Source of the DNA: an uncultured Bacilli bacterium
Lineage (GTDB): Bacteria; Bacillota_I; Bacilli_A; ML615J-28; CAG-313
Assembly (NCBI GenBank): GCA_949879765.1
Contig: CATLBQ010000001.1
Coordinates: forward strand, 159,742-222,122
Length of the DNA: 62,381 nucleotides
Direction of reading: 5' to 3'
Of this stretch, positions 36,509-45,588 are shown piece by piece (the stretch's first letter is position 1; each line of letters begins with the position of its first letter). Below the pieces are notes generated by a model. It was not told the DNA's origin and did no database searches. It was given only the letters and a program-made list of their open reading frames with translations. The translations under genes and the position numbers were made by a program.

Positions 36509-37968
36509 AGTGTCCCTCCTAGTGATTCTACATAGTTGATATCAGAGAATGGCTTGATGGTTGAACCAATGATTTCAGTTTCTTCACCCTTTCCCAATAG
36601 AACAATGATATCATCTGTACGAGCCAAAGTTATAGCAGTATCGATTGCTTTTGCACGGTCTTCTACAATCTGATAATTGCTCTTGGTTACTCCTTTGACA
36701 ATATCGCTTAAAATCAAAGGTAAAGGTTCAGACCGAGAATTATCCTCTGTAAAACAAACAAGATCAGATAATTCCGTTGCTATTTTTCCGATTTTAGGTC
36801 GTTTGTCTTGATCGCGATTTCCACCACAACCAATGATTGTAATCAATCTTTGGGATGTTAATTTTCTCAGACTCATCAAAGCCTGCTTTACTCCATCTGG
36901 AGTATGTGCATAGTCAATCACGACATAGATATCTTTTTCAGACAAGTGTAGTGCGTACACATTCATTCTACCTTTCACTGGCGAAAAAGAAGGTAGGAAT
37001 TGGAAAAAATCATTTTTTTCAAAACCTAGTGTTTCTGCAATGAGTAAGCCAGCTAAAATATTGTCTACATTAAACTCCCCAACTAAATGCGTTTGGGCTT
37101 GTTGATAAATACCATTTTGCCAAATTTCTAGTTGCATTCCCTCTTTATCGAGTGATACAATCTTTCCAATCGCATGTGCATATGCGCAAAAAGAGCTCGA
37201 TGAATAGGTCTTGCACTTGGCAAGTGATGCTTGAATGAACCACTGATAATAGGCTGTTTCTTGGTTCAGTATCAATGTACTTTGTTCTTGTAGTGACAAG
37301 GCTAGTTTCAATTTTTCAAAAGCATAGGCATCCATATTCTTATGATAATCCAAGTGATCTTGAGTAATATTCGTTAAACAAGCAATATCAAATGAAATAC
37401 CTAACACTCTTCCTTCGGCAATTCCTTGGCTAGATACTTCCATCACAACATAGTGATAGTCACTTGAAAACAGATGATGATACAATGTAGATAAACGTGG
37501 GGTAGTATTAGGAGATGTAGTCACCACTTCTTTTCCTAAATACGATTTTATTTTCCCGGTTCCAAGATACAATACGTTTTCTTCCCTAGACTTCAAAAAC
37601 TGATACACCAATTCGCTAACCGTTGTTTTTCCATTTGTTCCAGTAATCCCTACTATTTTAGGATAGCTTTGACCTTGATAAAACCATTTTAATAATCTTG
37701 CTAACTCCACTTTAACGCTTTCTACACCAATATAGTTAACAGAAGACGTATCCTGTGGTGTATACGTCCCCTTCTCAAATACAATTGTTTTTGCCCCTAA
37801 ATGTAGCGCATCTTCAATGTATTGTTTTCCATCTACTGTATAGCCTTGAATGGCAATAAAAATACCATTTTCGACTACTTCTCTTGAATCTTCAAAAATA
37901 CCTGATACTTCGTGATCATAGGTAATCTTTTCTTCCCGATACATTTGCATATATTCACTGATTTTCAT
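36475..37968 (-). CDS. murE: UDP-MurNAc-tripeptide synthetase
   Basis: 497 residues. P-loop GITGTNGKTTVSE, ligase region TQDHLDYHKNMDAYAFEKLKL, and the residue-3 selection motif DNSRSEP near residue 410. Enzymes adding meso-diaminopimelate have DNPR here, lysine enzymes lack the arginine; this one keeps the arginine but has Ser for Pro, so meso-diaminopimelate is favoured without certainty. It lies 14 bases after the ftsI/spoVD gene in the division/cell-wall cluster. Confidence 0.93.
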   Translation of the reverse strand: MKISEYMQMYREEKITYDHEVSGIFEDSREVVENGIFIAIQGYTVDGKQYIEDALHLGAKTIVFEKGTYTPQDTSSVNYIGVESVKVELARLLKWFYQGQSYPKIVGITGTNGKTTVSELVYQFLKSREENVLYLGTGKIKSYLGKEVVTTSPNTTPRLSTLYHHLFSSDYHYVVMEVSSQGIAEGRVLGISFDIACLTNITQDHLDYHKNMDAYAFEKLKLALSLQEQSTLILNQETAYYQWFIQASLAKCKTYSSSSFCAYAHAIGKIVSLDKEGMQLEIWQNGIYQQAQTHLVGEFNVDNILAGLLIAETLGFEKNDFFQFLPSFSPVKGRMNVYALHLSEKDIYVVIDYAHTPDGVKQALMSLRKLTSQRLITIIGCGGNRDQDKRPKIGKIATELSDLVCFTEDNSRSEPLPLILSDIVKGVTKSNYQIVEDRAKAIDTAITLARTDDIIVLLGKGEETEIIGSTIKPFSDINYVESLGGTLCLHPFTHSSH

Positions 37969-37982
37969 ACGTTCCTCCTATT

Positions 37983-39875
37983 TCATGTATATAAAATAAC
38001 TGTACCACCCTCAATAATGGACTCTCCTGCTTCTGGCATTTGGCTGAGCACCATGTGCCCATTTCCTTGAATGACAATCTGATAATTGCTTGTTCTTTGA
38101 ATATCTTTAACAGCTACACCTGTATAATCTTGAACTTTATATATTTTTTTATCAATCCAAAGTCTAGCTTCATAAGGAATTTCATCGGTTCTTTTTTTCA
38201 CCTTTAAAAAAGAAAGGGATTCACTTAAAACTTCTCTTACAAGCGGGCCAACAGTTGCTCCTCCATACTGAATGGCATTATGAGGATTCTCTATAGCCAT
38301 ATATACGGCAACACTCGGATCATCCATTGGAGCAATTCCCAAATAAGATAAAATGTACTTGCCATCCACATAGTGACCGTTTTCCGCAATTTGAGCAGTA
38401 CCCGTTTTTCCTCCTACGCGGTATCCCGATAAAAAACTGGTTCTCCCGGTTCCTTTTGCTACGACTGATTCTAACGCATATGCCACTTTTTGAGAAGTTT
38501 CCTTCGAAATCACTTGTCGAATCAGTGTTGGTTCTTTTTCTACTTGCATAACAGAACCACTACCAATTGCCTTTAAAATGTAAGGCTGATATAAATTTCC
38601 CCCATTCACAGCTGCACAAGCGGCATTTAATATCTGTAGCGGGGTAGCTGCATTGCCTTGACCAAAAGAAGCTGTAGCCAGTTCTACGTTGCCAATTTGG
38701 TCGGTACGAAATAGAATACCCGCACTTTCTCCTAATAAATCGATACCTGTTTTTGAACCATATCCAAAATTACGAATATATTCAAATAGTTTTTCCTTCC
38801 CCAGTCGCAGTCCAATGGTCATAAAACCAGGATTACATGAATTTTCCAATACTTGTAAGAACGTCTCCGTACCATGCCCGCCTTTTTTCCAGTCCCTAAT
38901 TCTTGTCCCATCAATGACCATGTACCCAGGATCATGAAAGGTCTCTTCTAAGGTAAAGACCTTTTCCTCAAGCCCTGCTGAAAAGGTACATATTTTAAAT
39001 GTACTGCCGGGCTCATAGGATTTCCATATCGGTAAATTTCGATTATAGATTTCTTGGGCATAATCTTGATAATGCTCTAAATCAAAAGTAGGACGCGATG
39101 CCATCGCTAGAACCTCGCTTGTTTTGGGATTTAAAACCAGCCCTACCACATCATTGGGCGTATAACGCACATATGCATTTTCCATGACACGTTCTAGTGT
39201 CAATTGGATATTCAAATCAATGGTCAAATACAAGTCAAAACCACTCGATGCACTATCATAATGACCACTAAAATCGTCAATAGAGTCTCCATGGGCATCG
39301 GTAAAGATTTGCAAAGCGCCTTTTTTTCCCTTTAAATAATTGTCATAAATATATTCAATCCCAGAAATACCTTGATTATCGATACCAACAATTCCAATAA
39401 CTTGAGCAAGACAGGTTGGATAGGGATAATATCTGGAACTGTCTCCCACAATATAAATGCCATCTAAGTCGAGTTTGGCTATTTCCATGGCCATCTCTAC
39501 CGTGATTTTTTGTGCTTCTGGTTTCAATATTTCAACCGATACCGATTTATTTAAATGTTGCCATATTTTTTCTGTACTACATCCGACAATTTTTGCAATG
39601 GATTGAGCCGCCGCTTTTTTATCTTTGACTTGTTTTGGAATGGCAACAAGTGTTGGTGTAAGTTTACTACCTACAATTAAATTACCATTTCGATCATAAA
39701 TATTGCCTCTTCTTCCCTCAATCGGTGCACTCCTTGTCCATAAATCGAGTGCTCTTTTGTAATATTCTGTACCTTTATCTATTTTAACATAGGCTAGTTT
39801 AGCAAATAGCATACCAAAAGCAACAATCATTATAATATAAGATATCAATATTCTTTTCTTGATTAACAACTTCAT
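37983..39875 (-). CDS. Class B penicillin-binding protein (FtsI/SpoVD type) with one PASTA domain
   Basis: 630 residues: a membrane anchor (about 10-28), dimerisation domain starting RRGNIYDRNGNLIVG, then the transpeptidase with SYEPGSTFKICTF (SxxK), ENSCNPGF (SxN) and GGKTGTAQI (KTG). The last 60 residues form a single PASTA domain. It cross-links septal or spore peptidoglycan outside the membrane. A single PASTA domain and position just before murE match Bacillus spoVD; PBP2B would have two. No clear Shine-Dalgarno precedes the ATG at 39875, which is odd in this genome; a CATAAAAT box lies 13 bases before it. Confidence 0.9.
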   Translation of the reverse strand: MKLLIKKRILISYIIMIVAFGMLFAKLAYVKIDKGTEYYKRALDLWTRSAPIEGRRGNIYDRNGNLIVGSKLTPTLVAIPKQVKDKKAAAQSIAKIVGCSTEKIWQHLNKSVSVEILKPEAQKITVEMAMEIAKLDLDGIYIVGDSSRYYPYPTCLAQVIGIVGIDNQGISGIEYIYDNYLKGKKGALQIFTDAHGDSIDDFSGHYDSASSGFDLYLTIDLNIQLTLERVMENAYVRYTPNDVVGLVLNPKTSEVLAMASRPTFDLEHYQDYAQEIYNRNLPIWKSYEPGSTFKICTFSAGLEEKVFTLEETFHDPGYMVIDGTRIRDWKKGGHGTETFLQVLENSCNPGFMTIGLRLGKEKLFEYIRNFGYGSKTGIDLLGESAGILFRTDQIGNVELATASFGQGNAATPLQILNAACAAVNGGNLYQPYILKAIGSGSVMQVEKEPTLIRQVISKETSQKVAYALESVVAKGTGRTSFLSGYRVGGKTGTAQIAENGHYVDGKYILSYLGIAPMDDPSVAVYMAIENPHNAIQYGGATVGPLVREVLSESLSFLKVKKRTDEIPYEARLWIDKKIYKVQDYTGVAVKDIQRTSNYQIVIQGNGHMVLSQMPEAGESIIEGGTVILYT

Positions 39876-39929
39876 CACCAATACATTTTATGAATGATTT
39901 TAAAATAAAGAACACGAAGCGATAAAAGA

Positions 39930-39966
39930 AAAAGACAAATAGCAGTCTCTACTACTATTTGTCTTT
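39930..39966 (-). terminator. Intrinsic terminator of mscL
   Basis: AAAGACAAATAG/CTATTTGTCTTT, twelve-base loop, followed by TTCTTTT on the minus strand. Confidence 0.82.
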
Positions 39967-39997
39967 GATGAATTCTAATCAATTATATCCCATGAAT

Positions 39998-40543
39998 TTA
40001 TTCAGGATGATTTTGATTTTCCTTTAGCAAATCACGAATTTCTTTTAATAATTGTACATCTATTGGATCTTCAACAGGTAGATTTTCTACAACTGTTTCT
40101 TCAACAACAGGTTCTGGTTGCATCTCTTCTTCTTTTTTAGTTAATTTTTCTTTTGCGGCTTTCGCTTTATTAAAAATAGCAGTTACGATTTTAATAATGG
40201 CAAACAAGATTAAAGCAATCAATAAGAAATCAATCACGGCTTGAATAAATGCACCCCATGAAATATATACAGAAGGGATTTTTTCACCTAAACTAGCTGC
40301 AAGCCCCGCATCCACATCAGCTTGTTCTGCTGCTCTTGTTTTCAATACAGTCCACAATGCTTCATTTTCCGCAAGACTTTTTTCCCCTATGATTGCCGCA
40401 ATCAATGGAGAAATAATACTTTTGTTAATCGCAGTGACAATATTGCTAAATGCACCACCAATAATTACTCCTATAGCTAGTGCTAACGCATTCCCCTTAT
40501 TGATAAACGCTACAAATTCACTAAAAATACCTTTTTTCTTCAT
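39998..40543 (-). CDS. mscL: Large-conductance mechanosensitive channel MscL
   Basis: 181 residues versus about 130 for the family. The first membrane helix and its entry are typical (FVAFINKGNALALAIGVIIGGAF), the second is WGAFIQAVIDFLLIALILFAI. It opens under membrane tension to release solutes on osmotic downshock. The extra length lies in the periplasmic loop and in an acidic linker MQPEPVVEETVVENLPVEDP before the conserved C-terminal helix LLKEIRDLLKE. Confidence 0.95.
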   Translation of the reverse strand: MKKKGIFSEFVAFINKGNALALAIGVIIGGAFSNIVTAINKSIISPLIAAIIGEKSLAENEALWTVLKTRAAEQADVDAGLAASLGEKIPSVYISWGAFIQAVIDFLLIALILFAIIKIVTAIFNKAKAAKEKLTKKEEEMQPEPVVEETVVENLPVEDPIDVQLLKEIRDLLKENQNHPE

Positions 40544-40597
40544 CTTTACTCACCTTTTCATTTGATTTTTTAGTTCTTTTCCTAAGAATTTGTATCT

Positions 40598-40625
40598 ATT
40601 ATACCATAAGTTTTGTATTTTGTAA
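40598..40625 (-). promoter_or_regulatory. Sigma-A promoter for mscL
   Basis: TTACAA (40620-40625), 16 bases, TATAAT (40598-40603); it overlaps the divergent galM-like promoter. Confidence 0.65.
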
Positions 40626-40641
40626 TCATTTATGATATAAT
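40613..40641 (+). promoter_or_regulatory. Sigma-A promoter for the galM-like gene
   Basis: TTGTAT (40613-40618), 17 bases, TATAAT (40636-40641); shares DNA with the mscL promoter so the two may compete. Confidence 0.8.
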
Positions 40642-40665
40642 ATAGCGAAAAATTGAGGTGAAATT

Positions 40666-41544
40666 ATGCATTATACCATTCAAAATCAAGATTTAATTGT
40701 CACAATTGCTACGCATGGTGCCGAAATCAAGAGCATTCGTTATCAAAATGTCGAGTATCTTCACGATGCCAATCCTGCATTTTGGAATCGCTCTGCGCCT
40801 ATTTTGTTTCCCAATATTGGTGCTATTTTAGGAGGAAGTTGTACCATCCAAGGCAAATCCTATCCTATGAAAAAGCACGGATTCATTCGCGATCGTGAAT
40901 TTACTTTGCAACAGATTGAGCCATCTTCTATTACACTTACTTATACCGCAGATGAAGATGATTTGCAAATTTATCCATTTCTTTTCCAAATGGATATTAC
41001 CTACCAAATCCATGGAAATGTATTGAAAAGTTATATTGTTGTTAAAAATCTATCGGATTCTACTATGCCGTTCCATCTAGGATTACACCCTGCTTTTAAA
41101 GTCCCACTATTTTCTAATGAACAATTTGAAGACTATCGATTAGTTTTTGGAGAGGCCGGTACTTACGACTGTCCAAGTGTTAATCTAACCAATGGCACCA
41201 TTGATTTCGAACAAACGGCCCGTCACTTTGAGCATTTAAAAGAATTACCACTTCGCTATGCGGATTATGCGCAAGATGCTTTGGTATTTGATCACTTATC
41301 GACACACTATGTTCAATTAGTCAATCCTAACCATAACCATGGCGTTGCTTTTGAATTCAATGATTTTCCAATGCTAGGTATTTGGACTCCAAATCATGTA
41401 AAGGCCAATTTTATTTGCATTGAGCCTTGGATTGGCTGTGCTGATTCTAGTCAACACGATGGACAATTTGAACATAAACCCTATCAAATTTGTCTTCAAC
41501 CACAGGAAATGAAATTGATTTCTTATCAAATCCAGTTCTTTTAA
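40666..41544 (+). CDS. Aldose 1-epimerase family protein (LacX/GalM-like)
   Basis: 292 residues of the galactose mutarotase-like beta fold. The start THGAEIKSIRYQNVEYLHD, the segment MKKHGFIRD (catalytic-region histidine), LGLHPAFKVPL and the late CIEPWIGCAD fit the LacX branch. The family converts anomers of hexoses; LacX-type members have no firm substrate. A GAGGTGA site precedes the ATG. It is transcribed alone, opposite to mscL, and shares a bidirectional terminator with hup. Confidence 0.88.
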   Translation: MHYTIQNQDLIVTIATHGAEIKSIRYQNVEYLHDANPAFWNRSAPILFPNIGAILGGSCTIQGKSYPMKKHGFIRDREFTLQQIEPSSITLTYTADEDDLQIYPFLFQMDITYQIHGNVLKSYIVVKNLSDSTMPFHLGLHPAFKVPLFSNEQFEDYRLVFGEAGTYDCPSVNLTNGTIDFEQTARHFEHLKELPLRYADYAQDALVFDHLSTHYVQLVNPNHNHGVAFEFNDFPMLGIWTPNHVKANFICIEPWIGCADSSQHDGQFEHKPYQICLQPQEMKLISYQIQFF

Positions 41545-41553
41545 ATCCAACAA

Positions 41554-41586
41554 AAAACACTTTCAAACTGAAAGTGTTTTACTTTT
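41554..41586. terminator. Bidirectional terminator between galM-like and hup
   Basis: AAAACACTTTC/GAAAGTGTTTT, loop of five, T-runs on both strands. Confidence 0.85.
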
Positions 41587-41598
41587 TTATGCAACAAT

Positions 41599-41874
41599 TT
41601 ATTGATTCATTGTGTCTTTTAATTTTTTACTTGAAGAAAAACGAATTTTATAACTACCATTTACAGACAATTTTTCCCCTGTAGATGGATTGATTCCATT
41701 ATATCCTTCTTGATAATATTTTTCAAATGTACCAAAACCAGTTAGGACAACTTTTCCATCTTCTTGAAGCCCTATTGCAATTTCTGTTAAAACATCATTG
41801 ACAATTTTTTCAACATCTACATAGTTGAGTTCATTGTTGCGATGGATATTTTTAATCAGTTCACTTTTTGTCAT
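41599..41874 (-). CDS. hup: DNA-binding protein HU
   Basis: 91 residues, the classic HU length. MTKSELIKNIHRNNELNY starts the dimerisation helices, GFGTFEKYYQEGYNGINPST gives the beta arm with the kinking proline in GINPSTGEKL, and YKIRFSSSKKLKD closes. HU compacts DNA as a dimer. The start at 41874 follows GGTGAT; an upstream in-frame ATG lies in the promoter. spoIVA-hup is the same order as spoIVA-hbs in Bacillus subtilis. Confidence 0.95.
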   Translation of the reverse strand: MTKSELIKNIHRNNELNYVDVEKIVNDVLTEIAIGLQEDGKVVLTGFGTFEKYYQEGYNGINPSTGEKLSVNGSYKIRFSSSKKLKDTMNQ

Positions 41875-41890
41875 TTTTATCACCAATCTA

Positions 41891-41919
41891 ATTATAATGG
41901 ATTTATCCATTTTTTTCAA
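41891..41919 (-). promoter_or_regulatory. Sigma-A promoter of hup with a palindrome in its spacer
   Basis: TTGAAA (41914-41919), 17 bases, TATAAT (41891-41896). The spacer contains the perfect palindrome AATGGATTTATCCATT (41896-41911 allowing for the central TT), a likely operator. Confidence 0.8.
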
Positions 41920-41945
41920 GTAAAAAGCCTATTTTTTAAATATTT

Positions 41946-43424
41946 TTAAAGAACAATTGCAATCAATCCACCCTTACCATAATTTACAATTTTTTCCATG
42001 GTAGCCTTGAATTTTTCTAACACTTGATCAGGAATGGCATTTGTTTTGGATTTAATACCATCAGATATTACATCGCATAATTTTCTACCAAAGATTTCGC
42101 TATTCCATAATTTTTCAGGGTCAGTTTCATAATCATCTATCATATGTTGTAATAACTCTTCAGCTTGCTCCTTAGAGCCAATAATTGGTTCAAATGTCGA
42201 AGTAACATTGACTTGAATCAATTGAATCATCGGTGCACTTGCCTTTACCTTAATACCATATCGACTGCCCTCTTTTAGCAATTCAGGTGTTTCTAGTTTC
42301 ATTTGTTCAACACTTGGTAAGGCAATCCCATACCCCAACTGTTCTAATTTGGGTATAGCACTACCCACCAAATCTGCTGTATGTTTGGCTTGTTGTAGGG
42401 CTTGCAAAGAAGTAATAAAGGTAGCTTTATCTTCAATGGACTCCCCTAAAATTTCTTCTAATACTTGATTGTAGATTTCATCCGAACAAGAAACATCCAC
42501 ATTCACCACGCCATTTCCAGAATCTATATCAGTAATAGCGACATCCGTAAAGAGTTCACTATTTTTCAACACTTCTTGGATGCGAAAAGCATCTTTCATT
42601 TTCCGAAATGTTCCTGTAGTTTCATTGACCAATTGATTAAACTGACTCTTGTAAGTAGACTGATCATCTAAGACATTGACCCAATTTGGTACCTCTAAAT
42701 TCAATTCTGAAATATCAAATTCATCCATTGCTAGTTTCAATAGAGTATCAATATCCGTTTCACTCATATTGACAACATCTAAAGCAATGACACTAACCCC
42801 GTATTTTTCACTCAACTGATCAACCAATTCTTTTGTCTCTGGGGCATTTGGCTTCGTCGTATTGATAACCAACACAAAAGGTTTATTGTGTTTCTTCAAA
42901 TCCTCGATAACCAATTCTTCTACTTTTTCATATTCAGGTCGTGTAAATTCACCAAAACTACCATCACTACTCATCACAACCCCAATATTGGAGTGAGACT
43001 CAATAACTTTTTCAGTGCCTAGTTTTGCAGCATCCTCAAATGGTATCGTATCACTAAACCATGGAGTCTGAACCAATCTGGTGGTGCCATCTTCATTTAA
43101 ATAGCCTTTTGCGCTAGGAATAATATACCCTACACAATCCACTAATCGCATTTGAAAGGAAATATCTTCTTCAATTGTAATTTTGACAGTGTTACTTGGA
43201 ATAAATTTAGGTTCTACTGTCATGATTGCTTTTCCTTCACTACTTTGTGGCAGTTCATCTTGAATTTTTTCATAGGAATAAGTATCATTCACCAAAGGTA
43301 AAACCTTTTTCTCGACAAATCTTCTAATAAATGAGGACTTCCCGCTTCTCACTGATCCTACTACACCAATGTAAACTTCGCCTTTTGTTCTTGAAACGAC
43401 ATCCCTTAATACTTTATCACTCAT
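41946..43424 (-). CDS. spoIVA: Stage IV sporulation protein A (spore coat ATPase)
   Basis: 492 residues, the usual length. The P-loop region EVYIGVVGSVRSGKSSFIRRF and the following block with VEPKFIPSN and RLVDCVGYI are unmistakable. SpoIVA uses ATP hydrolysis to polymerise on the forespore surface and forms the coat base layer. AGGAGG lies upstream of the ATG, and a sigma-E-like promoter stands 22 bases further. Presence of this gene is good evidence that the lineage makes spores. Confidence 0.97.
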   Translation of the reverse strand: MSDKVLRDVVSRTKGEVYIGVVGSVRSGKSSFIRRFVEKKVLPLVNDTYSYEKIQDELPQSSEGKAIMTVEPKFIPSNTVKITIEEDISFQMRLVDCVGYIIPSAKGYLNEDGTTRLVQTPWFSDTIPFEDAAKLGTEKVIESHSNIGVVMSSDGSFGEFTRPEYEKVEELVIEDLKKHNKPFVLVINTTKPNAPETKELVDQLSEKYGVSVIALDVVNMSETDIDTLLKLAMDEFDISELNLEVPNWVNVLDDQSTYKSQFNQLVNETTGTFRKMKDAFRIQEVLKNSELFTDVAITDIDSGNGVVNVDVSCSDEIYNQVLEEILGESIEDKATFITSLQALQQAKHTADLVGSAIPKLEQLGYGIALPSVEQMKLETPELLKEGSRYGIKVKASAPMIQLIQVNVTSTFEPIIGSKEQAEELLQHMIDDYETDPEKLWNSEIFGRKLCDVISDGIKSKTNAIPDQVLEKFKATMEKIVNYGKGGLIAIVL

Positions 43425-43445
43425 AAATTTATCCTCCTATGTTTC

Positions 43446-43474
43446 AATTTATGCACAGGTAATATTCTTTATGA
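43446..43474 (-). promoter_or_regulatory. Sigma-E-like promoter for spoIVA
   Basis: TCATAAA (43468-43474), 14 bases, CATAAATT (43446-43453), compared with the Bacillus sigma-E pattern TCATATT, 14, CATACAAT. Confidence 0.55.
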
Positions 43475-43476
43475 AT

Positions 43477-43510
43477 AAAAAAGTAAAATACACCTAGCGT
43501 ATTTTACTTT
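43477..43510 (-). terminator. Intrinsic terminator of the DUF402 gene
   Basis: 12-bp stem AAAGTAAAATAC/GTATTTTACTTT with T-run on the minus strand; includes the stop codon. Confidence 0.85.
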
Positions 43511-44064
43511 TTTTGCTTATTTGACTTGTTCTTTTTACGATCCATCTGCTTTCTTAAATTCTTATATATCTCAAAATCATTCATCACAACCTCTGAGTTA
43601 AAGGCCAACGCTTTTTGATCAATTTTTTGAAGCAAAATCTGTAATTCATTTTCTACTATGGCAATCAATTTATCCCCGTATCCATAATCCATTTTATTAA
43701 AATCAAATTCATCACGGTCCAAAATCACTTTATCCCCACTAGGAAAAACTTTTACATCTAAATCATAATCGATATACTTCAGTCCTTCAGCATCACGAAC
43801 ATATGGTGAACTGAGATTACAATAATAGTAAATGGCATTATTTCTAAGCATGCAAATGATATTAAACCAATAGTTCTTAAAAAAATAACACACGGCTGGT
43901 TCTTTTGTTTTCCATCTTCTTCCATCACCATCTATTACATTAGTATGGTCATTTACTACTACAATCATATCACTTGTTTGTCGCACAATATATGCATATT
44001 GCCAAACACGATGAAGAGCACCATTATGTTTATAACTAATAATTTGTATTTTGTTATCTAACAT
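43504..44064 (-). CDS. DUF402 nucleoside tri/diphosphate phosphatase (Ntdp/YgaC-like)
   Basis: 186 residues. WKTKEPAVCYFF, YYCNLSSPYV, YIDYDLDVKVFPSG and LDRDEFD follow the DUF402 family, whose acidic residues bind two metals. Bacillus YgaC and its staphylococcal relative hydrolyse nucleoside di- and triphosphates. The charged C-terminus DRKKNKSNKQKK runs into the terminator. It stands alone between spoIVA and the nuclease lipoprotein gene. Confidence 0.85.
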   Translation of the reverse strand: MLDNKIQIISYKHNGALHRVWQYAYIVRQTSDMIVVVNDHTNVIDGDGRRWKTKEPAVCYFFKNYWFNIICMLRNNAIYYYCNLSSPYVRDAEGLKYIDYDLDVKVFPSGDKVILDRDEFDFNKMDYGYGDKLIAIVENELQILLQKIDQKALAFNSEVVMNDFEIYKNLRKQMDRKKNKSNKQKK

Positions 44065-44150
44065 AATTTCCTTCTTTCTAACTCAAGTCTATTATAGCAA
44101 AAAAAAGGTTTTTTATAAAGTGAAAAGACTTTTTTTATTTGAAAAAAGAA

Positions 44151-44181
44151 AAAATAGTCAAAATTTCATTTTGACTATTTT
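44151..44181 (-). terminator. Intrinsic terminator of the nuclease gene
   Basis: Perfect 14-bp stem AAAATAGTCAAAAT/ATTTTGACTATTTT, loop of three, T-rich minus-strand tail. Confidence 0.88.
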
Positions 44182-44188
44182 GTTAAGA

Positions 44189-45526
44189 CTATCCCCAAAT
44201 CATTTCCGCAAATTCAGGATTATCAATAAATGGATTTCGATTCCCTTGAATTTGGTAAGAGCGTTCATTGCGAACCTTCTCAAATTCATCTACTGGATCT
44301 TCAAGATGCCATTTTAATAATAACGACATCGATTGAATGGCGCGAGTTACTGGATATTGATTATCCGTTTGACTATAACGCACCATCATATACATATAAA
44401 TTCGTGCAACATCACCTTTTACTTCATCAAGAGGTTCATAGTAATTATTCGCATAATTTCCAGCAGGAGATCCATTATATAAAATGGTCTTACCACCAGT
44501 TACTTCACCCATAATCATATTCCCCCGTGTAGAATTGACACGGTTATCTGCAGGGCGTATATGATGAATATCTGCGCCAGCTCCTGAATTAGAATACCAA
44601 CCTAATGATTTTGGCCATACATGTTCACGATTCCACGTATTTCCGCCATCCCATTTGGCACTAACTGAGGCTCTAGAATAAAATAGAATCAAGTTGCCAG
44701 CATGATCAGGATCTGCATCAGTATATCCTAATCCATTGGTGCTATTGCGCAATTGATCATAACTTGTTGATTTCACATTGCTGGAAATTAACGTTCTCAA
44801 CTTCAATTTTAAATCCGTTCCAGTTGGTAAATGACCATTTCCATCCAAAATAGATTGATAATAAGCTATCAATGTAGTCTCTTCACCATTTCCCTTTGCT
44901 TCTTTCCATTCCGCTACTAGCGTCATGTTTCCTGTTACAGGTGTATTGAAATCATAAGCTACTCCATTATAACGCCACTCTACAAATTCATAATCTTTTT
45001 TGGTTGGTTTGGTAGGTTCTGCTACCTTTTCACCACTAGATACCACTTTGGTGGTCACAAATGAACCGCCATTGGAATCAAAAACAACATTATATTTGAT
45101 ATCAGAAATACCACCACCATCTACAACATCAAAACTGAGCCGTTTACTTGGTTGAGAATCGAGTTGTGCTTTGCTCTTATCCGCAAGAGCACGTACACTC
45201 ACTTCATAAGTACCTGCGGTTAAATCATTTAAAATAACACCCTTTAATGCATCATCAGGTGTAACAGATAATGGTTTTTGAGTCAATTTATTATCTTTGT
45301 AAATCGATAATTCATAAGCCTTTGCTTCTTCTACAATATCAAAGAAAATAATCGGACGATGATCATACTCTACAACGCGTAAATTCTCTGGTATAGACAA
45401 AATAATGGTTCCTGGATGATTGGTTCCAGGGTTGTCTCCAGGAGTAGGATCAGTAACCACGCATCCTGTAAACAAGAATGCTGATGCCATCAGCAATGTC
45501 AATAAAAAGTATTTTACATTTTTCAT
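44189..45526 (-). CDS. Secreted modular lipoprotein with endonuclease I domain
   Basis: 445 residues. A lipoprotein signal ends at SAFLFTGC; a fibronectin-like region follows (about 45-140), then one InlB/Listeria-Bacteroides repeat (VVFDSNGGSFVTTKVVSSG ... LVAEWKEA, about 145-215), and finally an endonuclease I domain (about 225-445) with its signature NREHVWPKS and ADIHHIRPAD and the RGNMIMGE stretch. Such enzymes cut DNA or RNA using a His-metal site. I infer an extracellular, membrane-tethered nuclease for nucleic-acid scavenging. Start at 45526 has GAGG upstream. Confidence 0.88.
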   Translation of the reverse strand: MKNVKYFLLTLLMASAFLFTGCVVTDPTPGDNPGTNHPGTIILSIPENLRVVEYDHRPIIFFDIVEEAKAYELSIYKDNKLTQKPLSVTPDDALKGVILNDLTAGTYEVSVRALADKSKAQLDSQPSKRLSFDVVDGGGISDIKYNVVFDSNGGSFVTTKVVSSGEKVAEPTKPTKKDYEFVEWRYNGVAYDFNTPVTGNMTLVAEWKEAKGNGEETTLIAYYQSILDGNGHLPTGTDLKLKLRTLISSNVKSTSYDQLRNSTNGLGYTDADPDHAGNLILFYSRASVSAKWDGGNTWNREHVWPKSLGWYSNSGAGADIHHIRPADNRVNSTRGNMIMGEVTGGKTILYNGSPAGNYANNYYEPLDEVKGDVARIYMYMMVRYSQTDNQYPVTRAIQSMSLLLKWHLEDPVDEFEKVRNERSYQIQGNRNPFIDNPEFAEMIWG

Positions 45527-45588
45527 ATTTATAACCTCGAATTCCCTCATATTATAACAAATTTTGTTCTAACTTGCAAGACATATCA

